From the NCBI GenBank assembly GCA_028281325.1, contig JANQKC010000035.1:1-64000 (forward strand): a stretch of DNA of 64,000 bases. The letters are read 5' to 3'. Below, one piece after another: positions 47,906 to 56,991 of the stretch (the first letter of the stretch is position 1; the number at the start of each line of letters is the position of its first letter). This stretch comes from Alphaproteobacteria bacterium (GTDB lineage: Bacteria > Pseudomonadota > Alphaproteobacteria > UBA8366). The notes under the pieces were generated by a model. It saw only the letters and a program-made list of their open reading frames with translations. It made no database searches and was not told the DNA's origin. The position numbers and the translations under genes were made by a program.

Positions 47906-49663
47906 ATGGCTTATGCTGCCCCGATCACGGATATCCGCTTCACGCTCGACGATCTCGGCTTGCTGCAACGGGTCGCCGGCCTGCCCGGCTGCGAGGAGAT
48001 CAGCGCCGACCTTGTCGACGCCATCCTGGAAGAGGCCGGCAAGCTGGCCGGCGAAGTGATCGCGCCACTGAACCTGAAGGGCGACGTCCAGGGCGCGACA
48101 TTCGAGAACGGCGTCGTGCGCACGGCCGACGGATTCGCCGACGCCTATCGCGCCTTCACCGACGGCGGCTGGGCCGGCATCCCCTTCGATTCCGATTATG
48201 GCGGTCAAGGATTGCCATGGCTTGTCACGGTCGCGGCGATGGAAATGTTCGCAGCCGCCAATATTGCCTGGACCCTGTGCCCCACTCTAACCATCGGCGC
48301 CGTCGAACTGCTCGCGGCGCATGGTTCGAAAGAGCAGAAGGACACCTATTTGCCGAAACTGGTGTCCGGCGAATGGGCCGGCACGATGAACCTGACGGAA
48401 TCGCATGCGGGCTCGGATCTCGGCGCGCTGCGCAGCCGCGCCAAACCGGCCGGCGATCACTACCTCATCACCGGCAAAAAGATCTTCATCACCTACGGCG
48501 ATCACGATATGACCGACAATATCGTGCATATGGTGCTGGCCCGCACGCCCGACGCGCCGGCAGGCCCCAAGGGAATTTCGCTTTTCATCGTTCCCAAATA
48601 CCTCGTCAATCCGGACGGCAGCCTAGGGCCGCAAAACGACGTGCGTTGCTTGTCGCTGGAGCACAAGCTGGGCATCCACGCAAGCCCGACCTGTGTGATG
48701 GCCTTCGGCGAGAACGACGGCGCGGTCGGCTATCTCGTCGGCGAAGAGAACGAGGGCCTGCACTACATGTTCACGATGATGAACAATGCCCGCATGAATA
48801 TCGGCATCTCCGGCCTCGCCGTGGCCGAGCGGGCCTATCAGCAGGCCAGGATTTACGCGCGCGACCGGGAGCAGTTCGGCCCGATCATCCAGCACCCCGA
48901 CGTGCGCCGCATGCTGATGACGATGCGCGCCCAGATCGAGGCCATGCGCGGGTTCGCCTATGAGGCCGCCGCCTATCTGGATATCGCCAAGCGGCACCCG
49001 GATTCGGATACGCGCGAAGCCGCCCAGACGCGGGTGGACCTGCTCATCCCGGTGGTCAAGGCCTGGTGCTCGGATTGCGGCGTCGAGGTCGCGTCGCTGG
49101 GCATCCAAATCCACGGCGGCATGGGGTATATCGAGGAAACCGGCGCCGCGCAGCATTATCGCGATGCGCGCATCGCCCCGATCTACGAAGGAACCAACGG
49201 AATCCAGGCGATCGACCTGGTCGCCCGAAAGGTATTGCGCGACGGCGGCGCGGCGGCGACCGACTATATCGACAGCCTGCGGTCGGAGATCAAATCTTTC
49301 GAAGGCACGGACGTCGGCGACGCAGCCGTCCTATCGTCCCGCCTGTCGGCCGCGGTCGACGCGCTGGCCCGGGCGACCGATTGGCTGGTCGCCAACGGTT
49401 CGGCCAACCGGGCTTCGACGCTGGCCGGCGCCAGCCCTTATCTGACCTTGTTCGGGATCGTCGCCGGCGGCGCCGCGATGGCGCGGGCGGCATCCGGCGC
49501 GGCGAAAGGCCTGAAGAACGGCGGCGATCATTCCTTCTACTCTGCGAAACTCAGCACCGCGGCCTTCTACGCCTGCCATATCCTGCCGCAAGCGGACGCG
49601 CTGGCGACGGCCATCACCGACGGCAGCGAGGCCGTACTGGCGATCGACGAAGACCTGCTCTAG
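47906..49663 (+). CDS. Acyl-CoA dehydrogenase, long form (DmdC-like)
   Basis: A 585-residue flavoprotein. The core ACAD fold shows LTESHAGSDLGALRSRA, KIFITYGDHDMTDN, GISLFIVPKYL, LEHKLGIHASPTCVM and the catalytic Glu in IYEGTNGIQAIDLVARK (about 430). An extra C-terminal helical domain of about 130 residues follows, as in DmdC/AidB-like enzymes active on methylthiopropionyl-CoA or medium and long acyl-CoA. It follows the D-2-hydroxyacid dehydrogenase by 116 bp, and both would use ETF. Confidence 0.9.
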   Translation: MAYAAPITDIRFTLDDLGLLQRVAGLPGCEEISADLVDAILEEAGKLAGEVIAPLNLKGDVQGATFENGVVRTADGFADAYRAFTDGGWAGIPFDSDYGGQGLPWLVTVAAMEMFAAANIAWTLCPTLTIGAVELLAAHGSKEQKDTYLPKLVSGEWAGTMNLTESHAGSDLGALRSRAKPAGDHYLITGKKIFITYGDHDMTDNIVHMVLARTPDAPAGPKGISLFIVPKYLVNPDGSLGPQNDVRCLSLEHKLGIHASPTCVMAFGENDGAVGYLVGEENEGLHYMFTMMNNARMNIGISGLAVAERAYQQARIYARDREQFGPIIQHPDVRRMLMTMRAQIEAMRGFAYEAAAYLDIAKRHPDSDTREAAQTRVDLLIPVVKAWCSDCGVEVASLGIQIHGGMGYIEETGAAQHYRDARIAPIYEGTNGIQAIDLVARKVLRDGGAAATDYIDSLRSEIKSFEGTDVGDAAVLSSRLSAAVDALARATDWLVANGSANRASTLAGASPYLTLFGIVAGGAAMARAASGAAKGLKNGGDHSFYSAKLSTAAFYACHILPQADALATAITDGSEAVLAIDEDLL

Positions 49664-49712
49664 CCGACTGCGCGCCCCGGCGGCGTCCAATCCGTCTTGT
49701 ACAAATGAACAA

Positions 49713-49732
49713 GGCGGCCCTCACGGGCCGCC
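49713..49732. terminator. Hairpin between convergent genes
   Basis: GGCGGCCC-TCAC-GGGCCGCC is a perfect 8-bp stem placed between two convergent genes. No T-run follows on either strand, so intrinsic termination is uncertain. Confidence 0.45.
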
Positions 49733-49785
49733 GTTCACGGCAAGTGCATTCTATTTGATCCGCCCCATGGGCGGGAACCGATGAC

Positions 49786-50106
49786 TTACGCGGCGGCGCG
49801 CAGGTCTTCCGGCAAGGACCCGAACAGCGCTTCGTAGGCGCTGGGATTCTCGAACATCAAGCACGACTTGGCGAAGTCCTGAACGGACAGGCCGAACACC
49901 GTGGCGAAGTCGGGATACAGTGCGGCCGGCACGACTTCCGCGCCATGCTCGTAAGCCTCGACCTCGTCGATATCGACGCCAACCTGTTCCGCAAGTTCAA
50001 TCACGGTCACTTGGGCTGACTGACGGAGGCTGCGGAACCACTTGCCCGCCTGGGGCCGCAACCGTGCAATCCGACCTTCGTCGATTGCGCATTTTATCGT
50101 GGTCAT
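49786..50106 (-). CDS. XRE-like helix-turn-helix protein
   Basis: This 106-residue protein has a lambda-repressor-like HTH at about 25-75 (FRSLRQSAQVTVIELAEQVGVDIDEVEAYEHGAEVVP). A short C-terminal extension (SAYEALFGSLPEDLRAAA) may aid dimers. The recognition helix is atypical, so DNA binding is probable but not certain. ATG 50106 is chosen over 50133, with GAGAAAG upstream. AT-rich DNA (50107-50218) separates it from folK. Confidence 0.72.
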   Translation of the reverse strand: MTTIKCAIDEGRIARLRPQAGKWFRSLRQSAQVTVIELAEQVGVDIDEVEAYEHGAEVVPAALYPDFATVFGLSVQDFAKSCLMFENPSAYEALFGSLPEDLRAAA

Positions 50107-50218
50107 AGTCTTTCTCACTAAACTTTCAAACAAACCTATGCTGAATAATGTGGCAATCTTTATTTGTATTGCAAGTTTATTATATTTTTCTTAATCGCGG
50201 CAATTTGCCACAGAATGT

Positions 50219-50680
50219 TTATTCACCTTCCCTTAAGCGTTCCAACATCGCCCGCGCCGTCAAATCCGACCCCGGATGACGCATGTCCGGCGCGATTTCG
50301 GCAAGCGGTTCCAGCACGAACAGACGTTCGGAAAGCCGCGGATGCGGCACGACCAATCGGCCCGTTTCAATCACTTGGTTACCGTAATAGAGGATATCAA
50401 GGTCTATGACCCTTGGGCCGTTACGCCGTGTCGGCACCCGTCCGATATCGACCTCGATGCGCTTCAGTTCCGACAAAAGCGACCGGGCCGGCAACGCCGT
50501 GTCACCGGCAACGACCATGTTCAAAAAGGATGGTTGATCAAGTACATACGCCGGATCGGTTTCGTAAACGGACGACCGCGCGGTGATCGCGACCGTAGCG
50601 GCCAAGGCCGCCAACGCCCGGTTCAAATTGTCTTGCCGATTCCCCAAATTCGAGCCGAGCGCAATGAATACCCGCTCCAT
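50219..50680 (-). CDS. folK: HPPK, 6-hydroxymethyl-7,8-dihydropterin pyrophosphokinase
   Basis: This 153-residue enzyme transfers pyrophosphate from ATP to hydroxymethyl-dihydropterin in folate synthesis. Motifs ALGSNLGNRQDNL, YETDPAYVLDQPSFLNMV, RNGPRVIDLDILYY and VVPHPRLSERLFVLEPL are complete. ATG 50680 overlaps the folP stop as TGATG; a GTG one codon earlier is an alternative. Confidence 0.95.
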   Translation of the reverse strand: MERVFIALGSNLGNRQDNLNRALAALAATVAITARSSVYETDPAYVLDQPSFLNMVVAGDTALPARSLLSELKRIEVDIGRVPTRRNGPRVIDLDILYYGNQVIETGRLVVPHPRLSERLFVLEPLAEIAPDMRHPGSDLTARAMLERLREGE

Positions 50681-51606
50681 CACGCGTCAGCCGGGTCGGC
50701 CTTCCCGCCTCCGTTCGCCGGCGCCCGCAGGATCGCATCCGTCATCCGCGCGATCCGCGCCATGCCGCCGACGTCATGCACGCGGACGATGTTCGCACCG
50801 CGCGCGATACCGATCGCCACGGCGGCCGCAGTGCCCTCTTCCCGGTCCGACGCGTCCACATCCAAGACTCGCCCGATAAAGGATTTTCGACTCGGCCCGA
50901 TGAGAATCGGGCATCCGAGTCGTTTCAGCGTATCGAGATGATTCAGCAGCGCGAGGTTCTGCGTGACCGTCTTACCGAAGCCGATACCGGGATCGAGAAT
51001 GATCTGCGACCGCGCCACGCCGGCGTTGACCGCCCGCGCGACGAGCGCTTCGAGGTCGGCGGTCACATCATCCATCAGATGGACATAATCCGCCGCGAGA
51101 TACTGTCCGCCCAAGCGCGCGTCGCGAACCACCGCCTTCGGCCTGCTGCGGTTATGCATCATCACCACGGGACAACCGTACCGCGCCACCACGCCCGCCA
51201 TCTCCGGGTCGGCCATCATGGCCCAGACATCGTTCACGATCGCGGCACCGGCATCCAAGGCGGCCGCAGCGACCGCCGCCTTGCTCGTATCGATCGACAG
51301 GATGGCGTCCGGTCGCGCCTGCCGGATTGCTAGAATCACCGGAACGACCCGGTCCGTCTCCTCCTGAACCGAGACCGGAGCGGCGCCGGGCCGCGTGCTT
51401 TCACCGCCGAGGTCGAGGATATGCGCGCCCTCGGCAAGGAAGCGTTCCGCTTGATCGACCGACGCCCGGATCACGTCATCCGCCGTGAACAACCCATCGC
51501 CGGAAAACGAATCCGGCGTCAGATTGAGAATTCCCATAACATAGCTTCGCGCGTCCCAGACGAAGTCACGATCCAATCGAAGGACGGTCTTTCCTTTGCC
51601 ATTCAT
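50680..51606 (-). CDS. folP: Dihydropteroate synthase
   Basis: This TIM-barrel enzyme of 308 residues joins p-aminobenzoate to the pterin pyrophosphate. VMGILNLTPDSFSGDG, DLGGESTRPGA, LSIDTSKAAVAAAAL, NDVWAM, MHNR and the substrate-phosphate motif IGPSRKSFIGRVL are all present. ATG 51606 is listed; a TTG at 51642 would extend the protein by 12 residues and neither has a clear ribosome site. It is coupled to folK and divergent from folB. Confidence 0.95.
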   Translation of the reverse strand: MNGKGKTVLRLDRDFVWDARSYVMGILNLTPDSFSGDGLFTADDVIRASVDQAERFLAEGAHILDLGGESTRPGAAPVSVQEETDRVVPVILAIRQARPDAILSIDTSKAAVAAAALDAGAAIVNDVWAMMADPEMAGVVARYGCPVVMMHNRSRPKAVVRDARLGGQYLAADYVHLMDDVTADLEALVARAVNAGVARSQIILDPGIGFGKTVTQNLALLNHLDTLKRLGCPILIGPSRKSFIGRVLDVDASDREEGTAAAVAIGIARGANIVRVHDVGGMARIARMTDAILRAPANGGGKADPADA

Positions 51607-51701
51607 GTGTTGATCTATAGGCTGAGCTTGACGGCGCGACAATTGCGCAAGATATGTTAACGGACGCGGTCCTCAAGAACCGCCTTCAAGGAGCATCATC
51701 G

Positions 51702-52184
51702 TTGGGAACGGCACAACGCCGCCAAAACTTGTCGCAGCCGTCCGTCGAGCCGCATGGCGCGGCGGAAACGACGCCACCGGTGTATCGCATCATCATCCGC
51801 GACCTCGTGATCCCTTGGCGGATCGGCGTCCGGGCGCACGAGGAAGAGCGGCGCCAACGGGTTCGGCTTAACCTCGACCTTCTGGTTCGGGAACAGCAAG
51901 ACCCGGCGGCGGACGACTATCAGGAGGTCATCTGCTACGAGCAAATCGTCGAACGCATCCGCGGCATGGCGGAAAGCGGCCATGTGAAACTGGCCGAAAC
52001 CGTTGCCCATAATGTCGCGATGATGTGCCTCGAAGACCCACGCAGCGAAGACGTTACCGTGCGCGTGGAAAAGCTGGAGGCGATCCACGACGCCGCCAGC
52101 GTCGGCGTCGAAATCCGCCGATCGAGGGATGATCTCTTGTCGGAATCGGCACCTCCCACGCTCCTTTCAGCTAATAGTGAGTAA
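51702..52184 (+). CDS. folB: Dihydroneopterin aldolase
   Basis: This enzyme converts dihydroneopterin to hydroxymethyl-dihydropterin. The core is YRIIIRDLVIPWRIGVRAHEEERRQRVRLNLDL, CYEQIVERIRGMAESGHVKLAETVAHNVAMMCL and VTVRVEKLEAI. The conserved Glu (VRAHEEE) and the KLAET block are there; the usual catalytic Lys appears as VEKLEAI. TTG 51702 has AAGGAG at 8 bp and gives 160 residues; ATG 51654 gives 176 without a site. It faces folP-folK across a short shared promoter region. Confidence 0.88.
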   Translation: MGTAQRRQNLSQPSVEPHGAAETTPPVYRIIIRDLVIPWRIGVRAHEEERRQRVRLNLDLLVREQQDPAADDYQEVICYEQIVERIRGMAESGHVKLAETVAHNVAMMCLEDPRSEDVTVRVEKLEAIHDAASVGVEIRRSRDDLLSESAPPTLLSANSE

Positions 52185-52382
52185 TACTTTTGGATAGGGC
52201 AAAATACTTTATTCACAAAGACCTAGGAAAATCCGACAGGAATCTCATCCGCCTAGGGCATACCCCGAAATTTCACAGCATTTTGTTTAAACCCATCTCA
52301 AAATTTAGGTATACGTTTAATCCAACAAGGCAGTGATCACGTACCAACGTATTAGAAATCGACGCTTTCGGGTGGCTAAAAA

Positions 52383-53012
52383 ATGATGATTCGCAAGGTG
52401 GCACATTTCGCGGTTGCAGTGGCCCTAATGACCGTGGTCGGGGTCTCGTATCCCGCAACGGCGGACTCAAAGAGTCCGTCGAACGATCCGGTCCATTTCA
52501 TTCAGGACCTCGCAAATCAGGCGATTCATGTCCTGTCGACGCATAGCGGATCGTTGAAGGAACGGGAAGACCAGTTCCGTAACCTTCTGCGCGACGACTT
52601 CGCCATGGACAAAATCGGCCGGTTCGTGGTGGGCGGCTACTGGCGCAGAATGAATGACGAACAGCGCGACACATACCAGAAACTGTTCAGCGAATGGGTG
52701 CTGAAAGCCTACTCGGCGCGTCTCGGCGGGTATTCCGGCGAAGAGTTCAAAGTGATCAAGAAATCAACCGCGGGCAAGCGGGACTTCATCGTCCATACCC
52801 GCATCGAGCAGACCGCGGGCAATGCATTCAACGCAGACTGGCGGGTCCGCAAAGTCGACAATCGTTATAAGATCATCGACATCTATGTGGAGGGCGTCAG
52901 CATGGCGGTGACGCAGCGATCCGAATTCGACGCGATCCTTCGCCGACACGGCATCGACGGCTTGATCAGCCAACTCCGCAATCGGGTCGGCAAGCTCTCC
53001 GAAGCGTCGTAA
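52383..53012 (+). CDS. MlaC/Ttg2D-like periplasmic phospholipid-binding protein
   Basis: This 209-residue protein has a signal peptide (FAVAVALMTVVGVSYPATA). It shows the MlaC fold pattern: DFAMDKIGRFVVGGYWRRMNDEQRDTYQKLFSEWVLKAYSARL, then WRVRKVDNRYKIIDIYVEGVSMAVTQRSEF. It carries lipids between outer and inner membranes in the Mla system. No other mla gene is adjacent. An AT-rich leader (52185-52382) lies upstream and a strong terminator downstream. Confidence 0.88.
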   Translation: MMIRKVAHFAVAVALMTVVGVSYPATADSKSPSNDPVHFIQDLANQAIHVLSTHSGSLKEREDQFRNLLRDDFAMDKIGRFVVGGYWRRMNDEQRDTYQKLFSEWVLKAYSARLGGYSGEEFKVIKKSTAGKRDFIVHTRIEQTAGNAFNADWRVRKVDNRYKIIDIYVEGVSMAVTQRSEFDAILRRHGIDGLISQLRNRVGKLSEAS

Positions 53013-53045
53013 TCGCCTAACCCAAGAATTCGCACGGAATTTCGG

Positions 53046-53075
53046 ACGGCCGGCACTCTTGCCGGCCGTTGTTTT
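53046..53075 (+). terminator. Rho-independent terminator after the MlaC-like gene
   Basis: The perfect 10-bp stem ACGGCCGGCA/TGCCGGCCGT with loop CTCT is followed by TGTTTT. Confidence 0.88.
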
Positions 53076-53119
53076 ACGGGCAATAGTGCTGCGCTCGTGA
53101 AAGAAGCAAGGGGAGGCGC

Positions 53120-54094
53120 ATGCTCAAAGCAGCGATTGTCGGCCTGGGCGGCTGGGGCCAAATACTGGTCAATTCGGTCCAAGGAAAAAGCGACGCCATT
53201 CAATTCACCGCCGGGGTCACGCGCACCCCATCGAAAGCGCAGGACTTCGCCAACGGGCATGGATTCCCGCTCGGCAGCGACTATGACGCGGTCCTGAAGG
53301 ATCCGGACATCGACGCCATCGTCCTGGCGACACCGCATCAGCAGCATGCCGATCAGATCATCGCCGCAGCAGGCGCCGGCAAACACATCTTCGTCGAAAA
53401 GCCTTTCACCATGTCCAAGGACAGCGCCGAAGCGGCCGTCGCCGCCGCCAAGGATGCGGGCCGTGTGCTCGCCCTCGGCCATAACCGGCGGTTCCTGCCG
53501 TCCGTACTGGAATTGAAAAAGCGCCTCGCAGAGGAGGCGCTCGGGACGATTCTTCATATCGAAACGAATTTCTCCGGCGCGAGCGGCCTCCGCTTCCACC
53601 CCGACGGCTGGCGCTCCAACCGACGCGAAAGCCCCGCCGGCGGTATGGGCGCCATGGGCATCCATATGGTCGACATGATGATCAACCTCTGCGGTCCGAT
53701 GACCGAAGCCCGCGCCATCAGCATCCGCCGCGCCGTCGAAATCGACATCGACGACACCACGTCGATCCTGTTCCGCTTCGCGAGCGGCATGACCGGATAT
53801 CTCGGCACCCTGGCCGCCACCGTTCCGACCCAACGGATCGAGATCTTCGGGTCAAAGGGGTCGATCGAAATCCGCGACGAGCTATCGTTTACGCACCGTC
53901 CGATCGACGGCCCGGCCGAGCCCATCGCCTTTCCGAAGTTCGACAAGGAAGAAGCCGAGTTGGAAGCCTTCGCAGCGGCCTGCGCCGGCGGTCCGGCTTA
54001 TCCATTGCCGACCGACGAGGCCATTCACGGGGTCGCCGTGTTCGAGGCGATCGTCGAATCTTCCCTATCGGACAAACCGGTCAAAGTCGCCTGA
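53120..54094 (+). CDS. Gfo/Idh/MocA-family oxidoreductase
   Basis: This 324-residue NAD(P)-dependent enzyme begins KAAIVGLGGWGQILVNS (Rossmann) and carries the family signature FVEKPFTMSKDSAEA with catalytic Lys near residue 95. HNRRFLPSVLELKKRL follows, then a second catalytic-region His in GAMGIHMVDMMINL. Members act on sugars, inositols and related polyols. AAGGGGAGG lies upstream of the ATG. It ends 10 bp from the convergent epimerase gene. Confidence 0.9.
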   Translation: MLKAAIVGLGGWGQILVNSVQGKSDAIQFTAGVTRTPSKAQDFANGHGFPLGSDYDAVLKDPDIDAIVLATPHQQHADQIIAAAGAGKHIFVEKPFTMSKDSAEAAVAAAKDAGRVLALGHNRRFLPSVLELKKRLAEEALGTILHIETNFSGASGLRFHPDGWRSNRRESPAGGMGAMGIHMVDMMINLCGPMTEARAISIRRAVEIDIDDTTSILFRFASGMTGYLGTLAATVPTQRIEIFGSKGSIEIRDELSFTHRPIDGPAEPIAFPKFDKEEAELEAFAAACAGGPAYPLPTDEAIHGVAVFEAIVESSLSDKPVKVA

Positions 54095-54104
54095 TGGGCC
54101 GGCC

Positions 54105-55106
54105 TTACGACAAGTAGCGGAACCAATCCTCCGTCGCCTCGGCAATCGAGTCCGGCGTCCAGACCGGCGCGTCGCGCCAATGGTCGATATGCTCCAGCAG
54201 AATGGCGATGCCTTCGTCGAAGGTGACCTCGGGCTCCCAGCCGGTCGCGGACCGGAATTTCGTGGCGTCGGCAAAGGTGACGTCCGGTTCCCCCGGCCGC
54301 TTCGGGATCGCCACCCGCTCGCCGCCGAGCAGTTCGACGATCCGGTTGACCGTGTAATGCCCGCCCGACCCGATGTTGAAGGCCTCGCCCGCGATATCGG
54401 CGGCGGCGGCGGTCCGGAACGCCCGCACCACGTCGCCGACGAAGGTGAAGTCGCGGCTCTGCGTGCCGTCCCCGACAACGGTGAAGGGCTCCCCCGCCAG
54501 CTTCTGCGCCAGGAACACGCCGAAGACCGCGCCATAGGCACCCGTGGTGCGGCTGCGCGGCCCATACACATTGAACAAGCGCAGCGACGCGACGGGCAGG
54601 TCGTAGACCTTGCCCCAGTGCAGGGCGATCCGTTCGCCCAGATACTTCGTCAGCGCGTAGGGATATTCCGGGTCGATGGCCGCCGTTTCCGGGGTCGGCG
54701 TCACCGGATCCGCGCCGTAGCACGACCCCGACGCCGCATAGACCAGCTTCTGCACGCCCGCTTCCCGCGCCGCCTCCAGCACGGCGACAGTGCCGTCCAC
54801 ATTGACCCGGTGGTAGAGCAGCGGCTGGCGGATGGACGGCACAATGTCGGCGAGACCGGCCAGATGAAACACCCATTGGACACCCGCCATCTCGGCGCGC
54901 ATGCCGTCCAGGTCACAGATATCCGTCTCGGCGAACCGGAACCGGTCGTTCCCGTCATGCCGCGCCAGGTTTTCCCGGCGACCGGTCATCAGGTTGTCCA
55001 CGGCGACGACCGTGTGGCCTTCACCGATCAACAGGTCGACGAGATGGCTCCCGATGAATCCCGCCGCGCCGGTGACCAAGCTTGTACGGCACTCGACATC
55101 ACTCAA
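54105..55106 (-). CDS. NAD-dependent sugar-nucleotide epimerase/dehydratase
   Basis: This 333-residue extended SDR has TGAAGFIGSHLVDLLI (NAD loop), HLAGLADIVPSI, a Ser/Tyr/Lys triad in YAASGSCYG and YPYALTKYLGE, and FNVYGPRSRTTGAYG plus NIGSGGHYTVN for the sugar nucleotide. This is the UDP-glucose/GlcNAc 4-epimerase type. The start is TTG at 55106 with GAGGA 7 bp before it; no ATG fits. It follows the carboxyltransferase gene by 33 bp and could be the last gene of that operon, though the function seems unrelated. Confidence 0.88.
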   Translation of the reverse strand: MSDVECRTSLVTGAAGFIGSHLVDLLIGEGHTVVAVDNLMTGRRENLARHDGNDRFRFAETDICDLDGMRAEMAGVQWVFHLAGLADIVPSIRQPLLYHRVNVDGTVAVLEAAREAGVQKLVYAASGSCYGADPVTPTPETAAIDPEYPYALTKYLGERIALHWGKVYDLPVASLRLFNVYGPRSRTTGAYGAVFGVFLAQKLAGEPFTVVGDGTQSRDFTFVGDVVRAFRTAAAADIAGEAFNIGSGGHYTVNRIVELLGGERVAIPKRPGEPDVTFADATKFRSATGWEPEVTFDEGIAILLEHIDHWRDAPVWTPDSIAEATEDWFRYLS

Positions 55107-55139
55107 TGATCGTTCCTCGAAGGACCGGTTCGACCGATG

Positions 55140-56702
55140 CTAGGGCCGGACGCCCGCCTTGAACTTGGGACCGAGTTCGGTTTTCAAGCGCGTTCGCGCC
55201 AGTTCGATGAATTGACAAAGATACGGCCGTGTCTCGCGCGGATCGATGATGTCTTCGACACCGAAGGCCGCCGCCGTCCGCATCGGCGAGCCGTAGGCGC
55301 GCAGTTCCTCTTCGAGTTCCTGTTCACGCTGTTTCGGGTCTTCCGCGTTTGCGATCTCACGACGATAGGCCACCGCAACCCCGCCTTCCACTGGCAAAGA
55401 CCCCCACTCCGCCGACGGCCATGCGATGCGGAATTCCAGGCCGCGCTTGTGGCAGGTCGCCATCCCGGCCATGCCGTAGCATTTCCGGATGACCAAGGTG
55501 ACCACCGGGACGGTCACCTGCGACGCCACATAGACCGCCCGCATGCCATCCCGCAGCACCCCGGCTTCCTCGGCCTGCAGACCGACCATGAAGCCCGGCA
55601 CGTCGACCAGGAAGACCAGCGGGATACGGAACATGTCGCACAGCTCCATGAACCGGACCTGTTTGCGCGCCGCCGGACCGTCCATCGCGCCGCCGTACAC
55701 CATGGGATTGTTGGCGACGATGCCGACCGGATGGCCGTTCAGCCGGGCGAAACAGGTGATCAACGCCTTGCCGAAGCTCGGCTGTATCTCGAAGACCGAG
55801 TCCGTATCGACCACCAGCTTGATCAACTGCCGCATATTATAGGCGCGGCGGCGTTGCTCCGGCACAATCGACAGCAGCTTCTCCTCGCAGCGGTCGACCG
55901 GATCGTCGCAATCGACGACCGGCGGCAATTCCCAAACATTCTGCGGCATATAGCTGAGGAAGCGCCGCACGAGCTCGAAGCACTCTTCCTCGCTGTCGGC
56001 GACATTGTCGATGGCGCCGGCCTTTTCGACCGCGACCTGCGGCCCACCGAGGTCTTCCTTGCTGATCGCCTGTCCAAGCGACCGCTGTACGACCGCTGGA
56101 CCGGCGGCAAAGATCTGGCTGCTGTCCCGCACCATGACTGAGAAATGCGACAGCATCGCCCGTCCTGCCGGACCGCCCGCGGCCGAGCCCAGCACCGCGC
56201 TCACCACCGGCACCTCGCCCATCAAGTCGATCGACCGGTCGAAGCTGTCCACGCCGGGAAAGATCGTATGCCCGCGCCGCTTAGCCGAGGTCACCGACCC
56301 GCCTGCGCCGTCAATGAGATTGATCAGCGGAATGCGGTAGCCATGCGCCAGATCTTCGACGAAGCCGCCCTGCCCGCCCTTGCGCTTGTCGAGCGAGGCG
56401 GTCGTCCCGCCGCGTACGGTGAAGTCCTCGCCCCCGATCGCGACCGGACGGCCATCGACCTTGCCCAGCCCCATGACATAGGGCGCCGGGGTGACGTGCT
56501 TGAGCGTGGCGCCGTCATACTCTTCGGCGCCGGTCAGCTTACCGACCTCCTGGAAACTGCCGCTATCGACCAACCCAGCGATACGTTCGCGGACGGTCAG
56601 GCGATCCTGCGCGTGCTGGCGTTCGACATTCGCAGCACCCCCTTGCTCTTCCGCCCATTCGCGGCGGCGTCGAAGCTCGTCGACGGCCGATTCCCAGCTC
56701 AT
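55140..56702 (-). CDS. Acyl-CoA carboxylase carboxyltransferase subunit (second copy, AccD/PccB type)
   Basis: This 520-residue protein has both crotonase-like halves of a beta-type carboxyltransferase. The N-half shows LTVRERIAGLVDSGSFQEVG, DFTVRGGTTASLDKRKGG and LIDGAGGSV, and the C-half VGIVANNPMVYGGAMDGPAARK, LVFLVDVPGFMVGLQAEEAGVLR and VVTLVIRKCYGMAGMA. It transfers carboxyl from biotin to an acyl-CoA. It differs strongly from the first carboxyltransferase of the operon. The BCCP gene ends 33 bp upstream. Confidence 0.92.
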   Translation of the reverse strand: MSWESAVDELRRRREWAEEQGGAANVERQHAQDRLTVRERIAGLVDSGSFQEVGKLTGAEEYDGATLKHVTPAPYVMGLGKVDGRPVAIGGEDFTVRGGTTASLDKRKGGQGGFVEDLAHGYRIPLINLIDGAGGSVTSAKRRGHTIFPGVDSFDRSIDLMGEVPVVSAVLGSAAGGPAGRAMLSHFSVMVRDSSQIFAAGPAVVQRSLGQAISKEDLGGPQVAVEKAGAIDNVADSEEECFELVRRFLSYMPQNVWELPPVVDCDDPVDRCEEKLLSIVPEQRRRAYNMRQLIKLVVDTDSVFEIQPSFGKALITCFARLNGHPVGIVANNPMVYGGAMDGPAARKQVRFMELCDMFRIPLVFLVDVPGFMVGLQAEEAGVLRDGMRAVYVASQVTVPVVTLVIRKCYGMAGMATCHKRGLEFRIAWPSAEWGSLPVEGGVAVAYRREIANAEDPKQREQELEEELRAYGSPMRTAAAFGVEDIIDPRETRPYLCQFIELARTRLKTELGPKFKAGVRP

Positions 56703-56735
56703 TGCGTCCTCGCTCTCCTGCCCGGCGGTTGTCCG

Positions 56736-56960
56736 TTAGTCGGTTTCGACCACGGCAACCACCTGGCCTTCGGCCACCGGCTCCTCTTCCTTGACCTTCA
56801 ACTCGACGAGCTTGCCGTCTTCGGTCGAGATAACGGGGATTTCCATCTTCATCGATTCGAGGATCATGATCGTATCGCCGTCGGCCACATCCGCCCCGAC
56901 TTCCATCTCGATCTTCCAAACCGTGCCGGTCACTTCCGATTGAATTTCTTCGCGTGCCAT
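56736..56960 (-). CDS. Small biotin carboxyl carrier protein
   Basis: This protein of 74 residues is a lone biotinyl domain with the biotin lysine Lys38 in the ESMKME motif and the flanking GTVWKIEMEVGADVADGDTI and EGQVVAVVE strands. It lacks the long N-terminal part of AccB and so resembles the free-standing carriers of propionyl-, methylcrotonyl- or similar carboxylases. It lies between the biotin carboxylase and the second carboxyltransferase, each about 30 bp away. Confidence 0.93.
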   Translation of the reverse strand: MAREEIQSEVTGTVWKIEMEVGADVADGDTIMILESMKMEIPVISTEDGKLVELKVKEEEPVAEGQVVAVVETD

Positions 56961-56991
56961 TGTTGTTCTTCGAACTCCTGTACTTCTGGCT